Of a stretch of 64,000 nucleotides of DNA, positions 1 to 11,039 are shown piece after piece. Within the stretch, counting starts at the first letter, position 1. Each line of letters begins with the position of its first letter. Under the pieces are notes generated by a model, which did not search any database, was not told the DNA's origin, and was given only the letters and a program-made list of their open reading frames with translations. Position numbers and translations under genes: made by a program. This DNA is from Acholoe squamosa (Eukaryota; Annelida; Polychaeta; Phyllodocida; Polynoidae): positions 31,873,495 through 31,937,494 of the forward strand of contig OX439048.1 in the NCBI GenBank assembly GCA_949317995.1, read 5' to 3'.

Positions 1-381
1 TTTTAGACCATTTTGAGACCCCCCCCCACTCTTCCCCCTCGTCATGTTATTTGCCAATTTTGCAAAGATGAAGGTACACATATATATGGAAAATTAATCC
101 CATCATGCCGGGCCTAACCCCCCTCCCCAACCTCTTGCAAGTTGCATGTCATCATTTGTACACTGCCCCTTTGCGCTCTCCCTATGTGCACGGCGACATC
201 AATGTGACATCACAGCTGCTGCCTGATGTCACAAGTGACGTCACAGTCAAGATGGCGGCACCCATGGACAAAAACAAAACCATAATAGCAGTTGCAACGG
301 TCGCTACGCTCCCGGCAACTCCTAAAAAAATCCAAATGATACTTGAGGAAAAAGATTTCGGGATACAAAAGACCGGCCTAC

Positions 382-460
382 CATTTCTGTAGATAATGCA
401 AGAGGCACCTCGACGTGGAGAAGGATATGCTGAACCTGTCCCCAAGAAGGTAAGGTCCAT
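382..460 (-). CDS. ELAC1: Short-form tRNase Z (ELAC1), first coding exon (partial gene)
   Basis: The minus strand reads ATG at 460 and encodes 26 residues that start MDLTFLGTGSAYPSPRRGAS. This is the diagnostic N-terminus of short tRNase Z (ELAC1), the metallo-beta-lactamase-fold endonuclease that removes 3' trailers from precursor tRNAs. The first beta strand and the glycine-rich turn are visible. The zinc-binding HxHxDH motif lies in later exons, which are not here. The exon ends after Asn26 plus one base (phase 1) at a donor reading GTAGGC. A pyrimidine-poor acceptor ending in TTGCAG sits five bases before the ATG, so a noncoding 5' exon may lie further right. The remaining exons would continue off the left edge; nothing in 1-381 encodes the expected next stretch. 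The family is clear. ELAC1 is chosen over the long ELAC2 form because the protein starts directly with this motif. Confidence 0.82.
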
Positions 461-1282
461 TGTTCCTGCAATTCAAAATTACAATAAGGGTAATGATAAT
501 AAAAAGTACATGTGAACAGGCCTTTTCTGTGCAACCAAAAGGCGAGATCTAAAAACTAGCTGGGGGGGGGGGAGTCGAGAAACTGGAAAACAAAATAATA
601 AAAACCATCAAGGGAATTAATTAGACTAAATCATAATGAATAAAAGTCAAGTCTATCTCACATTTGGATATTTAATCAATTATAATATAGATTAGTTAAT
701 TAGTCAATCAAATAACTATCATCATATAATTTAAGATACTAATAATATCTATAAACTGGTAACCGTAACACTGAAAACCTAGTTTTGTTAAGTAGTTTCT
801 ACTTCGCCCAGCTAATCCTATTCTACTTGTGGTAGCCGTGTATAAGGCATTGCTCATACATGGGGATGGACTTCTGGCATATATACCATTACAAAAGCAG
901 CCAAAGTTTGAAGTTTATAAGTACATCATACCCAGGGCTGGAAGAGATCTATTTTTATCTGTATGATTATACCCTATGGCCTATGAATATTTTGTCTGGG
1001 TTTGCCTTAATCTCAGACTTGGATACATTTCAGCCGAGATACTCAACTAAAGTTTGAAAAAGTTTGCACTTTTTAGGCTTCAGTTTTAATCCCCATTCTA
1101 TTGGTACCTGATCAATGAATGTCTGTACTGATGGTATTATAGCTCACATAGCCATTATCAGCTGGGGGCCGCCATTAGACCCCGACTCCACTATGACTAA
1201 CACCTTCAGCCCCCGACTCCGCAGTTTATGCCAGGGAAGCCTCCCATTGGTCAATAATACAATAGCCATGTGCCGTATAGCG
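461..1282. other. AT-rich noncoding DNA
   Basis: Upstream flank or 5' intron of the ELAC1 exon. It carries a short poly-G run near 560 and AT-rich sequence at 600-760. I see no exon, RNA gene or terminal inverted repeat here. Confidence 0.5.
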
Positions 1283-1284
1283 AC

Positions 1285-1342
1285 CAGTGGCGCATCCAGG
1301 ATTTTCAGAAATGGGGGGGGGGCAAGATTTGGGTTCTGGGGG
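1285..1342 (+). mobile_element. hAT-like element end (CAGTGGCGCATCCAGG)
   Basis: The sequence starts with CAGTGGCGCATCCAGG, the kind of CAGnG terminus used by hAT elements, and runs into a G-tract. A close relative with both ends is at 56314-56494. The element appears to be interrupted by the CAGAGATG element that begins at 1343. Its other end was not located, so this is a fragment. Confidence 0.45.
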
Positions 1343-1842
1343 CAGAGATGTCAGTTGGTAATGGGCTCAACCTCTGAAAAATTTTGGGTGTTAGCAAAGC
1401 ACTCATTCCCCCAATATATTATGCTAAAAGCACCCATCTCGTCTTCATTTCAACCTGTTCCTTTCACTCAAAGACCATCCCTAGAACAGATGAACATAGA
1501 AATACAATTAAAAACAATAAATAATGATTTCAGCCAATCAGCAGCCAGCTAAGATTCATGTCCTCTGAAATGAGATTTCAGAGATCCTCTGATCTCTGAA
1601 AGGTTTTTTGTCTAGAAAAGGCTAGAGGGCAGCACAAGGCATGATTAATTCCACCTGCTGAAGCCTGAACTATGCTCAGTCTCAGGCTCACTAGAAGTAG
1701 AAAGGATATGTTGTAAGGGTATCTATGATCAATGTAATTCTCTCTATCCAAATTATGACCACAAGATGGAATAAGCCTCTGAGATGTATAATTTTTTAGG
1801 AAAGTTTGAACCTCTGAAAATAGATGGACCTCTGAAGGTCTG
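1343..1842 (+). mobile_element. hAT-like nonautonomous element, copy 1 (3' end lost)
   Basis: Starts CAGAGATGTCAG and matches 2947-3448 almost base for base over about 500 bp. Copy 1 stops being homologous at GGTCTG (1842), where copy 2 continues into CTGACATCTCT, so copy 1 lacks its right terminal inverted repeat. Short open frames inside are shared by both copies and contain no transposase-like sequence. Confidence 0.65.
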
Positions 1843-2946
1843 GAAAAAGCGGTGTGTGTGCACCCTTTGAATCGCTACCACAAAGTGTCAGATTTGACTT
1901 TTGCATCCACTGTATGTACCATGGCAACCAAAGTGCTGGCCAATCAGGAGGCAGCAAATTGCTCATGTGACCCAACTGTGTTTCAGATTGAGGCTCTAGC
2001 AGTGATTGTGCTTGGAGATTGTATCTGTATTTAGAGATCACACTAAACTGATGTTTAGTGGCTCTTATTGAGTTGGGGTGGATATCACAGACTCTATAGC
2101 CCTATAGTGGGGGTGATGTAGTGTGGTTTCAAACTAAATGTCTCATCAGGCGAGATTGATCCAGCTATTAGTAGATCTAGTTATCAAGTTACAAAATAGC
2201 TGGGGAACTAGGTGAAATAATTTATATGAATTTAAATTGGGGAAATTCCCAAATTAATTTTAATTATCTATTCAATTAGAATTATTTCTTTGGTCTGCGA
2301 ATAATTTTGAATTTTGGCATGGTATGGCTGTTTGGATAGATTTTGGTGATAGCACATAATTAAATAAAATATAAAATAATATTTTATTTGTGTGAAAAAA
2401 AAACCCAGGTTTTCAGGTTTCTCTGGGGGGTTGATGACACCCGGGTTTAATTGACTGGGGGGTCTGCAGCCTTTTTGAGTGAAAGGCGGCTGATATGTGC
2501 CGTTGACAGCAGTGATGTAAAGGTGGTAGGACAATGTCCAAATAACATGAGGGTTATTTAATTCTGCGTCAGATGGCGGATCTGGTCTGCTTGAAGCATA
2601 TTGTGTATTATGTAGAGCGGTTTTTTGTGACCAGATTGGCTGTTCTGACTTGTTAGTCAAGGAGATTTAAACCTAGGGGGGTGATGGTGCATAAACGGTG
2701 CATCCATCTTCTCTCCTCCTGATTCCTTTCAAGGGCGCCCTCTTGTGAGGTCGAGGTTTTTTTTATGAAACTTAAGATCGAGATGATAGGGCCATCTTCC
2801 CAGCATTCTTCAGGTAGTCTGTTGCTGTTTGGGCATGATCTGAAGTGTCTAGCTACTGTTGTGTCATGGCTGATATTTTTTATATCACCCATGTGACCTT
2901 TGAATCTTTCCAGTAGCTTCTTTTCTGGATTTGGGTTCTGGGGGCC
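1843..2946. other. Noncoding interval between the two repeat copies
   Basis: Holds AT-rich sequence at 2190-2400 and a GC-richer part at 2400-2900. No TIRs, RNA gene or convincing exon were recognised. The open frames here are short and lack any family signature. Confidence 0.4.
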
Positions 2947-3455
2947 CAGAGATGTCAGTTGGTAATGGGCTCAACCTCTGAAAAATGTTGGGTGTTAGCA
3001 AAGCACTCATTCCCCCAATATATTATGCTAAAAGCACCCATCTCGTCTTCATTTCAACCTGTTCCTTTCACTCAAAGACCATCCATAGAACGGATGAACA
3101 TAGAAAAACAATTAAAAACAATAAATAATGATTTCAGCCAATCAGCAGCCAGCTAAGATTCATGTCCTCTGAAATGAGATTTCAGAGATCCCCTGATCTC
3201 TGAAAGGTTTTTTGTCTAGAAAAGGCTAGAGGGCAGCACAAGGCATGATTAATTCCACCTGCTGAAGCCTGAACTATGCTCAGTCTCAGGCTCACTAGAA
3301 GTAGAAAGGATATGTTGTAAGGGTATTTATGATCAATGTAATTCTCTCTATCCAAATTATGACCACAAGATGGAATAAGCCTCTGAGATGTATAATTTTT
3401 TAGGAAAGTTTGAACCTCTGAAAATAGATGGACCTCTGAAGGTCTGACATCTCTA
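2947..3455 (+). mobile_element. hAT-like nonautonomous element, copy 2 (both ends)
   Basis: Bounded by CAGAGATGTCAG at the left and CTGACATCTCT at the right, a terminal inverted repeat of the hAT CAGnG type. The eight bases on each side (TGGGGGCC and TGGGGGGG) are compatible with a decayed 8-bp target duplication. It is about 509 bp and noncoding. A shorter relative with the same ends is at 7086-7330. Confidence 0.65.
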
Positions 3456-3514
3456 TGGGGGGGGGGGCAAGTGTGGCAGCACGAAGAAGCACAGCACAGT
3501 GACTTTACAAGAGG

Positions 3515-4010
3515 GTTCTGGGGGCATCCCCCAGGAAAATTTTGAAAATCTAGAGGGGGGGACCGTGCATTCTGGTGGATTCTGAGGGTTCTCCTGACTA
3601 AGTTAGCTACATTTATAAGTGAGGCCTTTTCCCCTCTAGTTTCCACAAATTTCCTGTTTGGCTATGTCCCCACAGAATTTTGACATCTAGAGGGGAAATT
3701 GTGTATTTTGGTGGATTCTGAGGTCTCTCCTGACTTAGTTATCTACATTTAAAAGTTAGGCCTTTTCCCCTCTAGTTTCCACAATTTTCCTGTGGGGGTA
3801 TATCCCCAAAAATGTTGAAATCTAGAGGGGAAATCATACATTTTGGTGGATTCTGAGGGCTCTCCCAACTTAGTTATCTGCAGCTATAAATAAGGTTGTT
3901 TCTCCTCTAGTTTCCACGAATCTTCTGTGGGGGCATGCCCCCAGAAAATTTTGAAATCTAGAGGGGACATCATGCATTTTGGTGGATTCTGGGGGCTCCC
4001 TCTTATTTTC
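3515..4010 (+). repeat. Tandem repeat, period about 136 bp
   Basis: About 3.5 diverged units. The anchor TCTAGAGGGG recurs at 3549, 3687, 3821 and 3957, giving spacings of 138, 134 and 136. Each unit includes a 'GGGGGCATGCCCCC'-like turn, TTTTGAAATCTAGAGGGG and TTTTGGTGGATTCTG. The array directly follows the poly-G tract at the right end of the hAT-like copy, so it may be the internal part of the larger element whose CAGTGGCG end is at 1285. Confidence 0.75.
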
Positions 4011-4558
4011 TCCATATCAGTGTTTTCCATGCATTTGTCAACAACCTTCTGGGACTGTTTCTCTCTTCTAAATAATCACAATAAAGAGTATTTTTAAAAG
4101 TTTGTCATTTCTGGCTATTCAGACAATTACTGCTATGAGGATGAAGCAAACATTTTTTCCCCAAAAATAACATCAACTTTACAAATCATCTTACATGATC
4201 ACAAGTGTTGAATAATGTATGCCAGTGTCTTTAAACCCCATTTCAATCTATTCCAATTAAGAATAAATGAAACTTTTTTGACATAGGACTACCTCTGGGC
4301 TTCATCCAAAACATAAACACATAAGAAATAGATTACTGCTTTAACTATACAGAAAAAAATCGAATAATCGTTCAAACCCATTTGGAAATACATGTACTCT
4401 TTGTCTCATGAATTTGTTTGAAAAAAAAAAAGAAAAAAGGTACCAGCTCTTCTATTCAACTCCCCCCACCCACACCTATTCAAACTGCCCCTCAATCCTC
4501 CCTTAATTAAGACTCTGCCCACTCCCCACTAGTTGCACACAACAAGGGGGTACCATTA
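4011..4558. other. AT-rich noncoding DNA
   Basis: Simple A-rich stretches (4419-4440) and ordinary AT-rich sequence. No supported feature. Confidence 0.4.
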
Positions 4559-4650
4559 TTCTGCCCAGCCCCCAGTTTCATGTACCATATCATGTCCACG
4601 CCCCAAGTATCATGTACCATACACTGTCGACATCCCTAGTATCATGTACG
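4559..4650 (+). repeat. 32-bp minisatellite, left part
   Basis: Three units built on 'CAGTATCATGTACCATAC'. They are the same repeat as at 5104-5430 and are separated from it by the inserted SINE-like segment. Confidence 0.65.
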
Positions 4651-5100
4651 ACTTCTGTGATTTTGGGTGCTTTTTCTGGATATTCCCATTCTGATGCCTG
4701 TCGATATTGCATGCCATGATGCATGCATCATGACCTTTATAAGGTGTGCTGATAGCACTGGGTGCCTGATATCCATGGATATCAGGCACACCTTACATGT
4801 CATATGTCACATGTTAAAACCTAAGAGAATTCTATTGCCAAGGGCAGGGGTCGAACCCATACCCTCCTGATTGGAAGACCAGCTCCCTATGCATTGCGCC
4901 ACAGGGACTGACAAGAAAGTGTGTGTGTTTGCCTGTATATATACAATGTCATAGGTTGGGCTTGGTTAGGAGTGCCCCAGCCTTTCGCATGTGCAAGGTG
5001 AGAATAAAATAATAAGTGCATCGTGTAATAAAATAATTAGTTGTGCATGTTATTGTTTGATATCAGTCATGCGTCATGACATATCCATTAATTACTTATT
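4651..5100 (-). mobile_element. tRNA-derived SINE-like insertion in the minisatellite
   Basis: On the minus strand, 4919 down to about 4838 shows tRNA-like promoter boxes: an A box (TGGCGCAATGCATAGGG) and a B box (GGGTTCGACCCC). Between them is an anticodon-arm-like stem, CTGGT/ATCAG, around loop CTTCCAA, which would read TCC (glycine). The acceptor ends do not pair, so this is not a working tRNA gene. A SINE head or tRNA pseudogene is more likely. The segment sits between two parts of one minisatellite and contains a perfect 28-bp palindrome at 4762-4789. Confidence 0.5.
4762..4789. repeat. Perfect 28-bp palindrome
   Basis: Self-complementary about a central CCATGG, starting GTGCCTGATAT. 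Outside it, AAGGTGTGC and GCACACCTT add further partial pairing. Confidence 0.85.
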
Positions 5101-5103
5101 CAC

Positions 5104-5430
5104 CATACACTGTCCATGCCCCAGTACCATGTACCATACCCTGTCCTTGCCCCCAGTTCCTTGTACCATACTCTGTCCATGCCTGCTGTATCATGTACCA
5201 TACTCTGTCCATGCCCCCTGTATCATGTACCATACTCTGGCCACACACACCCCCCCCAGTATAATGTACCATACCCTGGCCATGCCCCCAGTATCATTTA
5301 CCATACTCTGACCATGCCGCCAGAATATCTTGTATCATAGCCTGGTCATGCCCCCAGTATCATTTACCACACATTGTCCATGCCCCCAGTATGCAGCCAT
5401 ACCCCATCTCTTTCAGCTCCCAGTATCATG
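5104..5430 (+). repeat. 32-bp minisatellite, right part
   Basis: About nine to ten units of roughly 32 bp with core 'CTGTCCATGCCCCCAGTATCATGTACCATAC'-type sequence, moderately diverged. The period is not a multiple of three, so the open frames across it (HVPYPV-like repeats) are shadows of the repeat and not genes. Confidence 0.8.
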
Positions 5431-6585
5431 TACCCTGCCCAATGCTATATCTTACTTTCCTTTATGTTTTAAGCTGTAGAATCCTTAAAAATTGTCCGAT
5501 TTGAAAACCGTAAAAAAATGCATGTAGCTAAGAAATCACTGATTTCGGACACCCCATTGGCAGAGTGCGAAAGTCGGTGCCCGTCTGGCGTTGAAATGTA
5601 CCGGGTACATGCCAATCACCCAGCCAAGGCAGTGCCAATCTCTTGCCCAGATCATGCTTGCCGCTACTTCCAGCAATGCACATAATCAAAAACAATGTGT
5701 CAGGCATGTAACATTCGCACAAGAAATTACCAGATATGTGGTTCATGTCTGCGTATAAGCCCCTGGGTACACGCATCCTCCCGATTGTTCACTATAGTCC
5801 TGGAACTGGAAGTCTGTGTTATTGTTTTAAAACCAAGTGAAAATAAAATCGTTTAAAAAAAAACCCCAGTATGACTGAGTACCTACCGATATCTGAACAA
5901 GGGTACTGATATTACACATTTACAGGCTATAGTAGTATAGTTGAACTTCTTGCCTGGACAGGCCCTGGTTGGTCAGAGAGTGTAGGCCTAGGTAGGGTAG
6001 GCCTGGGTAGGCCTGTATGTACAGTACCTCTATACAGTCCAAGTTAGGTTGGTATCTTATTGTTGCATCACATGCCACGTCAAATCAGCAAACACTGGTG
6101 GAAATACATGACATGTATGTCTGACATAGTAATTGATGAGCTAGATGTCAAGTTGATGTTGTAATACTTTGGGGCGGGAATGAATGGGCAGTGAAACTAG
6201 TGGCACCATCTATCATATGATACATAAACTATTTCATAGTGTAGCTGTACCCAAAAGATGGCGCCACTATGATTTGTCTCAGTCAAAACGTATGGACATA
6301 TACATGGTGAATCATCCTTTTCTTACCCCATTATCATACATTTCTGCTGTCCATTACATCAAGGGGCGAATGAATTCGTTTTAGATGAAAATACAATGGC
6401 TTACCTTCTCAAATAGTATGCCCTGACCTGAATACAAGACCAGACCTTACTCTATCAGTGCACCCTTCTGCCTTCTCTGCACTGGTTACGACGGGCTCGT
6501 TCGCCAACTACCGGTACCGGTACCTAGGCTATCGGGTGTAGGGTGTATTCGAAAACTAACATTTGAGCAAGACAGGATATGATTA
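5431..6585. other. Noncoding DNA
   Basis: No exon, TIR pair or RNA gene recognised. It includes short internal repeats of TAGGCCTGG near 5985-6025 and a CCGGTACCGGTACC palindrome near 6512. Confidence 0.4.
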
Positions 6586-6704
6586 GGGAGCGTTCATTGT
6601 TTATGGCGGGGGGGGGGGGGGGGGGGGTAAGCAAATGAGGGGAGGGGGTCAAAATTTTTAGAGGTATTCAGAGGGGGGGGGGTCATTTTTTTTCAACCTA
6701 TTCC

Positions 6705-6955
6705 ATGGGTCTAGACCCCTAAATTCGACAGGGTGACATGGCCATTTCTTAAAATCGACATGTGACATGGAGCTTATAGTGACAAGGACATGGAGAATGA
6801 AAAAGTTAGTGACATATGAGACATGACCTTTCCTTAAAATCGACATGTGACATGGAGCTTAGTGACAGAGACATGGGGAAATGGAAATTTAGTGACATGT
6901 GACATGGCCTTTTCTTAAAATCGACATGTGACATGGGGACCCCCCATCTAGACCC
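6705..6955 (+). mobile_element. GTCTAGAC-ended MITE, copy A
   Basis: Bounded by ATGGGTCTAGACCCC and CATCTAGACCC and flanked on both sides by CCTATTCC, a clean 8-bp target duplication. The interior is made of about 100-bp direct repeats of 'CTTAAAATCGACATGTGACATGG'-type sequence. Noncoding. Other copies are at 10604-10850 and, inverted, at 11534-11879. Confidence 0.65.
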
Positions 6956-7085
6956 CCTATTCCTAAGGGGCGAGGCAATTCCTTTTTTGGGGGTATTCGC
7001 GTACACAATGCAAAATTTCACAACACAACGCGATTTTTTTGCGACACGTCGCGAAGTTCACAATTCTCCACCATCTTATACGTGG

Positions 7086-7330
7086 CAGAGATGTCAGTCC
7101 GATATGTGACGAAACTCTGAAAATTATTTTGGGGCACTTCAAAAGTGGGGCTATACCCTAATCAGAGTGACAAATACCTTGAAAATTAATCACTTAGGGT
7201 TGGATGTATCTTTAAGAAATATCAGAATTATAAAACATTCATTTAAAAAAAAAATTCTTATTATTTCTGTAGTAAAATATCACCTTCGAACCTCTGAAAT
7301 CAGAGAAAATCTGAAACTCTGCCATCTCTG
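7086..7330 (+). mobile_element. hAT-like MITE (CAGAGATG ends)
   Basis: 245 bp between CAGAGATGTCAG and CCATCTCTG, with perfect 7-bp flanking repeats TACGTGG (7079-7085 and 7331-7337). Same end type as 2947-3455 but internally deleted or diverged. Confidence 0.7.
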
Positions 7331-7759
7331 TACGTGGGGTTTATGCAAATATCATTTGATACATATAAAATGTGACCCATCCTTACAAAATGGTACAGAA
7401 GTCGCACATACAAAATGTTTAGTTACTGGCATGTGCGACTTCCAAACCGTTTTGTAAGGATGGGTCACATATGGTGGCCATAGCTTTTCACATCTTCCAA
7501 TGTGACACACCATCCAATGCCACCCTCACTCCATCCCATGCTGCCTCACACCCTCCAATGTTACATTAACACCTTAGCAAGGCCTCCCCCACAACTTTGG
7601 CCTATTCAATGTACATGTAGGTTGGCTTTTACAAAAGTTCGAGAGGCTATGTCTTACAGCATATATGTCAAAAGGTTGGGGTGCACCTTATACAAGGGTT
7701 TTTCAAAATATCAATCCAGAAGCAGTAGGAGTGCCTTATATGCAAAACACACATCCCTG

Positions 7760-7818
7760 AGTTAGGGGTGCACCCTATATGTAAGCTGCACCTTATATAT
7801 GCGGGAGATTACGGTAAT
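7760..7818 (+). mobile_element. Right end of a TA-flanked MITE
   Basis: Ends GCGGGAGATTACGGTA, the same terminus as the complete copies at 8364-8600 and 44541-44759. No matching left end was found nearby, so this is a fragment. Confidence 0.5.
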
Positions 7819-8363
7819 TATGGATCATTATTTAGGGAATATCTAAATTGCAAACTTAGAAGTGAATCTCCTTACCAAGGCATGACATGAGCGCTTTATA
7901 TGATTGGGACTCCTACTGTATTCAGTGTTAAAAAATAGATGACAAAGATGAAAATCACTAAGGTTTTCCGCTTTCCTTGTAGGAAAACGCTTGAAAAAGA
8001 CAAGCAGATATCATTTTCAATAATCTTGGTGGCCAAAATAGATCACAAAGCATTTTTTCTGTAATTCCAATTAACATTTTCTTATTCTATGTACCGGGTA
8101 ATTAGTTCAGGGTGTCAGGAGCAGTGAACCATTATCAAATCACCTTATCATCTTATATCTGACACAAGGGTCTTCTGTCTAGAAAGAGAGAATGGTAAAC
8201 ATTCTCCAATCTGTTGTGGACCATCAGAATAGATGACAGCAGGGGCTTTCTAGAAGTATACATAGCAAAGGGGTTGGCATGGGTATGACACAAACAGGAC
8301 TGATGCATGTCCCTTGAGCTGAGAGGTGCCAGCAAAGTTCTCGGTGGTAAAAAGGTCACCTAC

Positions 8364-8600
8364 TACCGTATTCTCCCGCGTAAAAGACGCGCTGCGCTTA
8401 TAGGACGCACCCCAAACTCAGCAGAGGCATTTTCACGTATAAGCCGCACCTCTTAGGGCTCAATTTTGTAAATCCAGTACTGTTCTATAGTAAAATTACC
8501 CCTTGTATAAGACGCACCCCCAACTTCAGATAATCCTATAAGACGCACCAGCATTTTGTTTGGCGTAGAGGACGCGTCTTTAACGCGGGAGTTTACGGTA
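8364..8600 (+). mobile_element. Tc1/mariner-like MITE (CCGTA..CTCCCG ends)
   Basis: Inverted ends CCGTATTCTCCCGCG and CGCGGGAGTTTACGG lie between TA dinucleotides. The interior repeats the motif ATAAGACGCACC several times. A sister copy lies in intron 9 of the SKICH gene (44541-44759). Confidence 0.7.
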
Positions 8601-8819
8601 TAATCACAGCAACTACTGATCAGAACCTCCAGTTTCTAACCCTTAGTTTCACTTTTGAAATCGATGCTGTTGCGATTGATATCCATCACACATACTGAAT
8701 CAATGTTAAAAAATGAGATCAGAATGAAATTGAAACACTAGAAAAATCTCAAAAAGTTTGTCTTTGTATGTGCAAATTTTGAAAAAGACAGCTGCAAGTG
8801 CCTCAATCACTACATATTT

Positions 8820-8904
8820 CCCTGTGTATAAGCCCGTACGGGCTTGTAAACACACTAAGTGGCAAATTTACCAGGGTTATAAACAGGCAGGCTTATACAC
8901 AGGG
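8820..8904. mobile_element. 85-bp foldback MITE
   Basis: Perfect 15-bp inverted ends, CCCTGTGTATAAGCC, enclose about 55 bp. Too short to code. Confidence 0.65.
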
Positions 8905-9467
8905 TAGGCTTACATTTCTCTACATGAAATAATGAGGGAGTGGCAAACCGTTTGCTCAAGACTTATCTATGGTTTGTACATCATTCTTTAGACATTTTCT
9001 ATAATCCTTTATCTTTCTTTGCAACAAATATAGGGGTAGGGGAAATTTATATAGCTGAAAAAATATATAAATACCATATGTTGAAGTATGGTAATGGTCC
9101 AAAATGCTTTATCATTGAGCACAGAGGCCATACACAGGGAACTATGGTACCCACTTAAACTGCATCAGTAGTGGCCCATGCTAGCGCCCCCTATATATGG
9201 AGGAGCCTTCAAAATAGGTACTATTACAGATGTCAATCAATCAATGGCAGGGTATTCACATTTCAATTTTTCAAAAAATTGGAACCATTTTGAAATAGGC
9301 TTTGGATTTATGCTAATTGAAAGCTGGCCAACGGCTGATAGCTTTTACGACATTGTACAACGACCACCCCATTTTTAACACATAATTGGAATGGTTTAAA
9401 TTCAGGTAGAATACATTTTAGCTGGTGCACATCTTGCTGCACGTTAGGGTCAGCATTAGTGAAGCTA

Positions 9468-9636
9468 AAGGGGACCTCAGACGCGCCCCGACTCGGTCGC
9501 CCGATCATGACGTCGGGGACATCTGCGGGAGACGTCTGATCCAGTCGGTCAATATCAAACATGTTTGATGTGACCGATTGGATCGGATTGGTACTCCCTA
9601 CTAACCAATCGAGTCTGGCCCGTCTGCGGCCGCCTT
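9468..9636. mobile_element. TIR MITE (AAGGnGnCCnCAGACG ends)
   Basis: The left arm AAGGGGACCTCAGACGCGCC and the inverted right arm AAGGCGGCCGCAGACGGGCC pair over about 30 bp with a few mismatches. It is GC-rich against an AT-rich background and noncoding. Confidence 0.6.
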
Positions 9637-10603
9637 AAAGGGTTCACTTCAGCGCCTGCTAAAGTGCATTAGTCCCTCAAATTCTCCTAATATGACAGAA
9701 ATGAAGAGACCTGATGTACATAGACTTTGTTGAACATGGTTAAATGTATAAGGTAATGTGATGGGAATCATTTTCTTTCAATCAGTTCTAAGGGGGGGGG
9801 GGGTCATTTTTTTTTCAACCCATTCCTAAGGGGGGGGTCACTTTTTTTCAACCTAGAGGGGGGTAATTTTTTTTTGACGTATTCGTTCTGCCAGATTGGC
9901 ACCCCCCCTGCCATAAATAATGAACGCTCCCTTAGGCCTATGGCTATGCTAGTCTGTATTGAAACCTAGATTCAAGATGGTTTGGTGCTACCTCAATTTG
10001 TGTAGAAATGTGAGTTTGTAGGTAGGGAAATATCCATGAACGATTATTCAGTTCATTATTTAAGAGAATTCTCGCAACAATAGATGTCAGATTACGGGTG
10101 CTATAAGATCATTCTGACCAGGTGCTAAACCCTGCCTTTGATATAGTTTGAACTATGGGGTAATCCCTTGATATCTGTAGTTATTTATATACATAACCTA
10201 TTTATGTTTGTGTGAGCTACGCAATATCTGAACTTGATCTGAACTTGACAAATAGCTGCTGATTGTCATCACAACACATTGAATATTGAGCCAAATACCA
10301 ATAACTGGTCTATCATATCTACTAAGTCATTTGTGTTAGTAACTAGTCTATTCATCATATTTACTGTTTATGGATCTGACTCTTCTTATTCATACATGCT
10401 GGGGACTGTATGCTCTCACTCTCTTGTACAGACCATTTCCACATGTTGTTAACTAGCCTACTATTTTATATTTGTATGCATGTGTTGCGGTGTTAATTGT
10501 CACTCCATTCATCCACAGGTAATTTAGGGACTCTGCTACATATGTACATCGATCGATCGGGAATGCCACTGTAACTATCGGCTAAACCTGATTCTTTTCC
10601 TTT

Positions 10604-10850
10604 ATGGGTCTAGACCCCTAAATTCGACAGGGTGACATGGCCATTTCTTAAAATCAACATGTGACATGGAGCTTAGTGACAAGGACATAGAAAGGAAAAA
10701 GTTAGTGACATGAGACAAGGCCTTTCCTTAAAATCGACATGTGACATGAAGCCTAGTGACAAGGACATGGGAAAATAGAAATTTAGTGACAAGTGACATG
10801 GCCTTTTCTTAAAATCGACATGTGACATGGGGACCCCCCATCTAGACCCC
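10604..10850 (+). mobile_element. GTCTAGAC-ended MITE, copy B
   Basis: Same termini and internal direct repeats as copy A at 6705-6955. The flanks share TCCTTT (left ...TTTCCTTT, right CCTCCTTT), consistent with a decayed target duplication. Confidence 0.65.
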
Positions 10851-11039
10851 CTCCTTTGTCCCAGAAGGGGCTGTGAATAAAAGAATTGAATTGAATTGAA
10901 CTAAATCATTGTGAAGGCGCACCAAGGCGGGTCCACAGTATAGACTGAGTTTCGTCTGTGTCACAGGTTGGCCGTTCACATAAACTTTGATTCATGAGCT
11001 GGAAAACCCTGGAAACAAGGAACGACTTTTCACCACTTT

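Larger units (their letters stand above)
6586..9931. mobile_element. PIF/Harbinger-like TIR pair with TTA target duplication
   Basis: The left end starts GGGAGCGTTCATTGTTTATGG at 6586 and the right end finishes in its inverse (CCATAAATAATGAACGCTCCC) at 9931. Both are flanked by TTA (6583-6585 and 9932-9934), the target site typical of PIF/Harbinger elements. Poly-G and T-tract motifs just inside both ends look like one short MITE split open by later insertions, and several other elements lie inside. No transposase frame is visible. The alternative is two unrelated end fragments flanked by TTA by chance. Confidence 0.5.

Noticed and set aside
5076-5340. Three open frames with HVPY/CTIL repeats.
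   Set aside because: They are translations of the 32-bp minisatellite in different frames and not proteins.
3515-5430. CRISPR-like array suggested by regular repeats.
   Set aside because: These are contiguous tandem repeats of 136 and 32 bp without unique spacers, in an animal genome.
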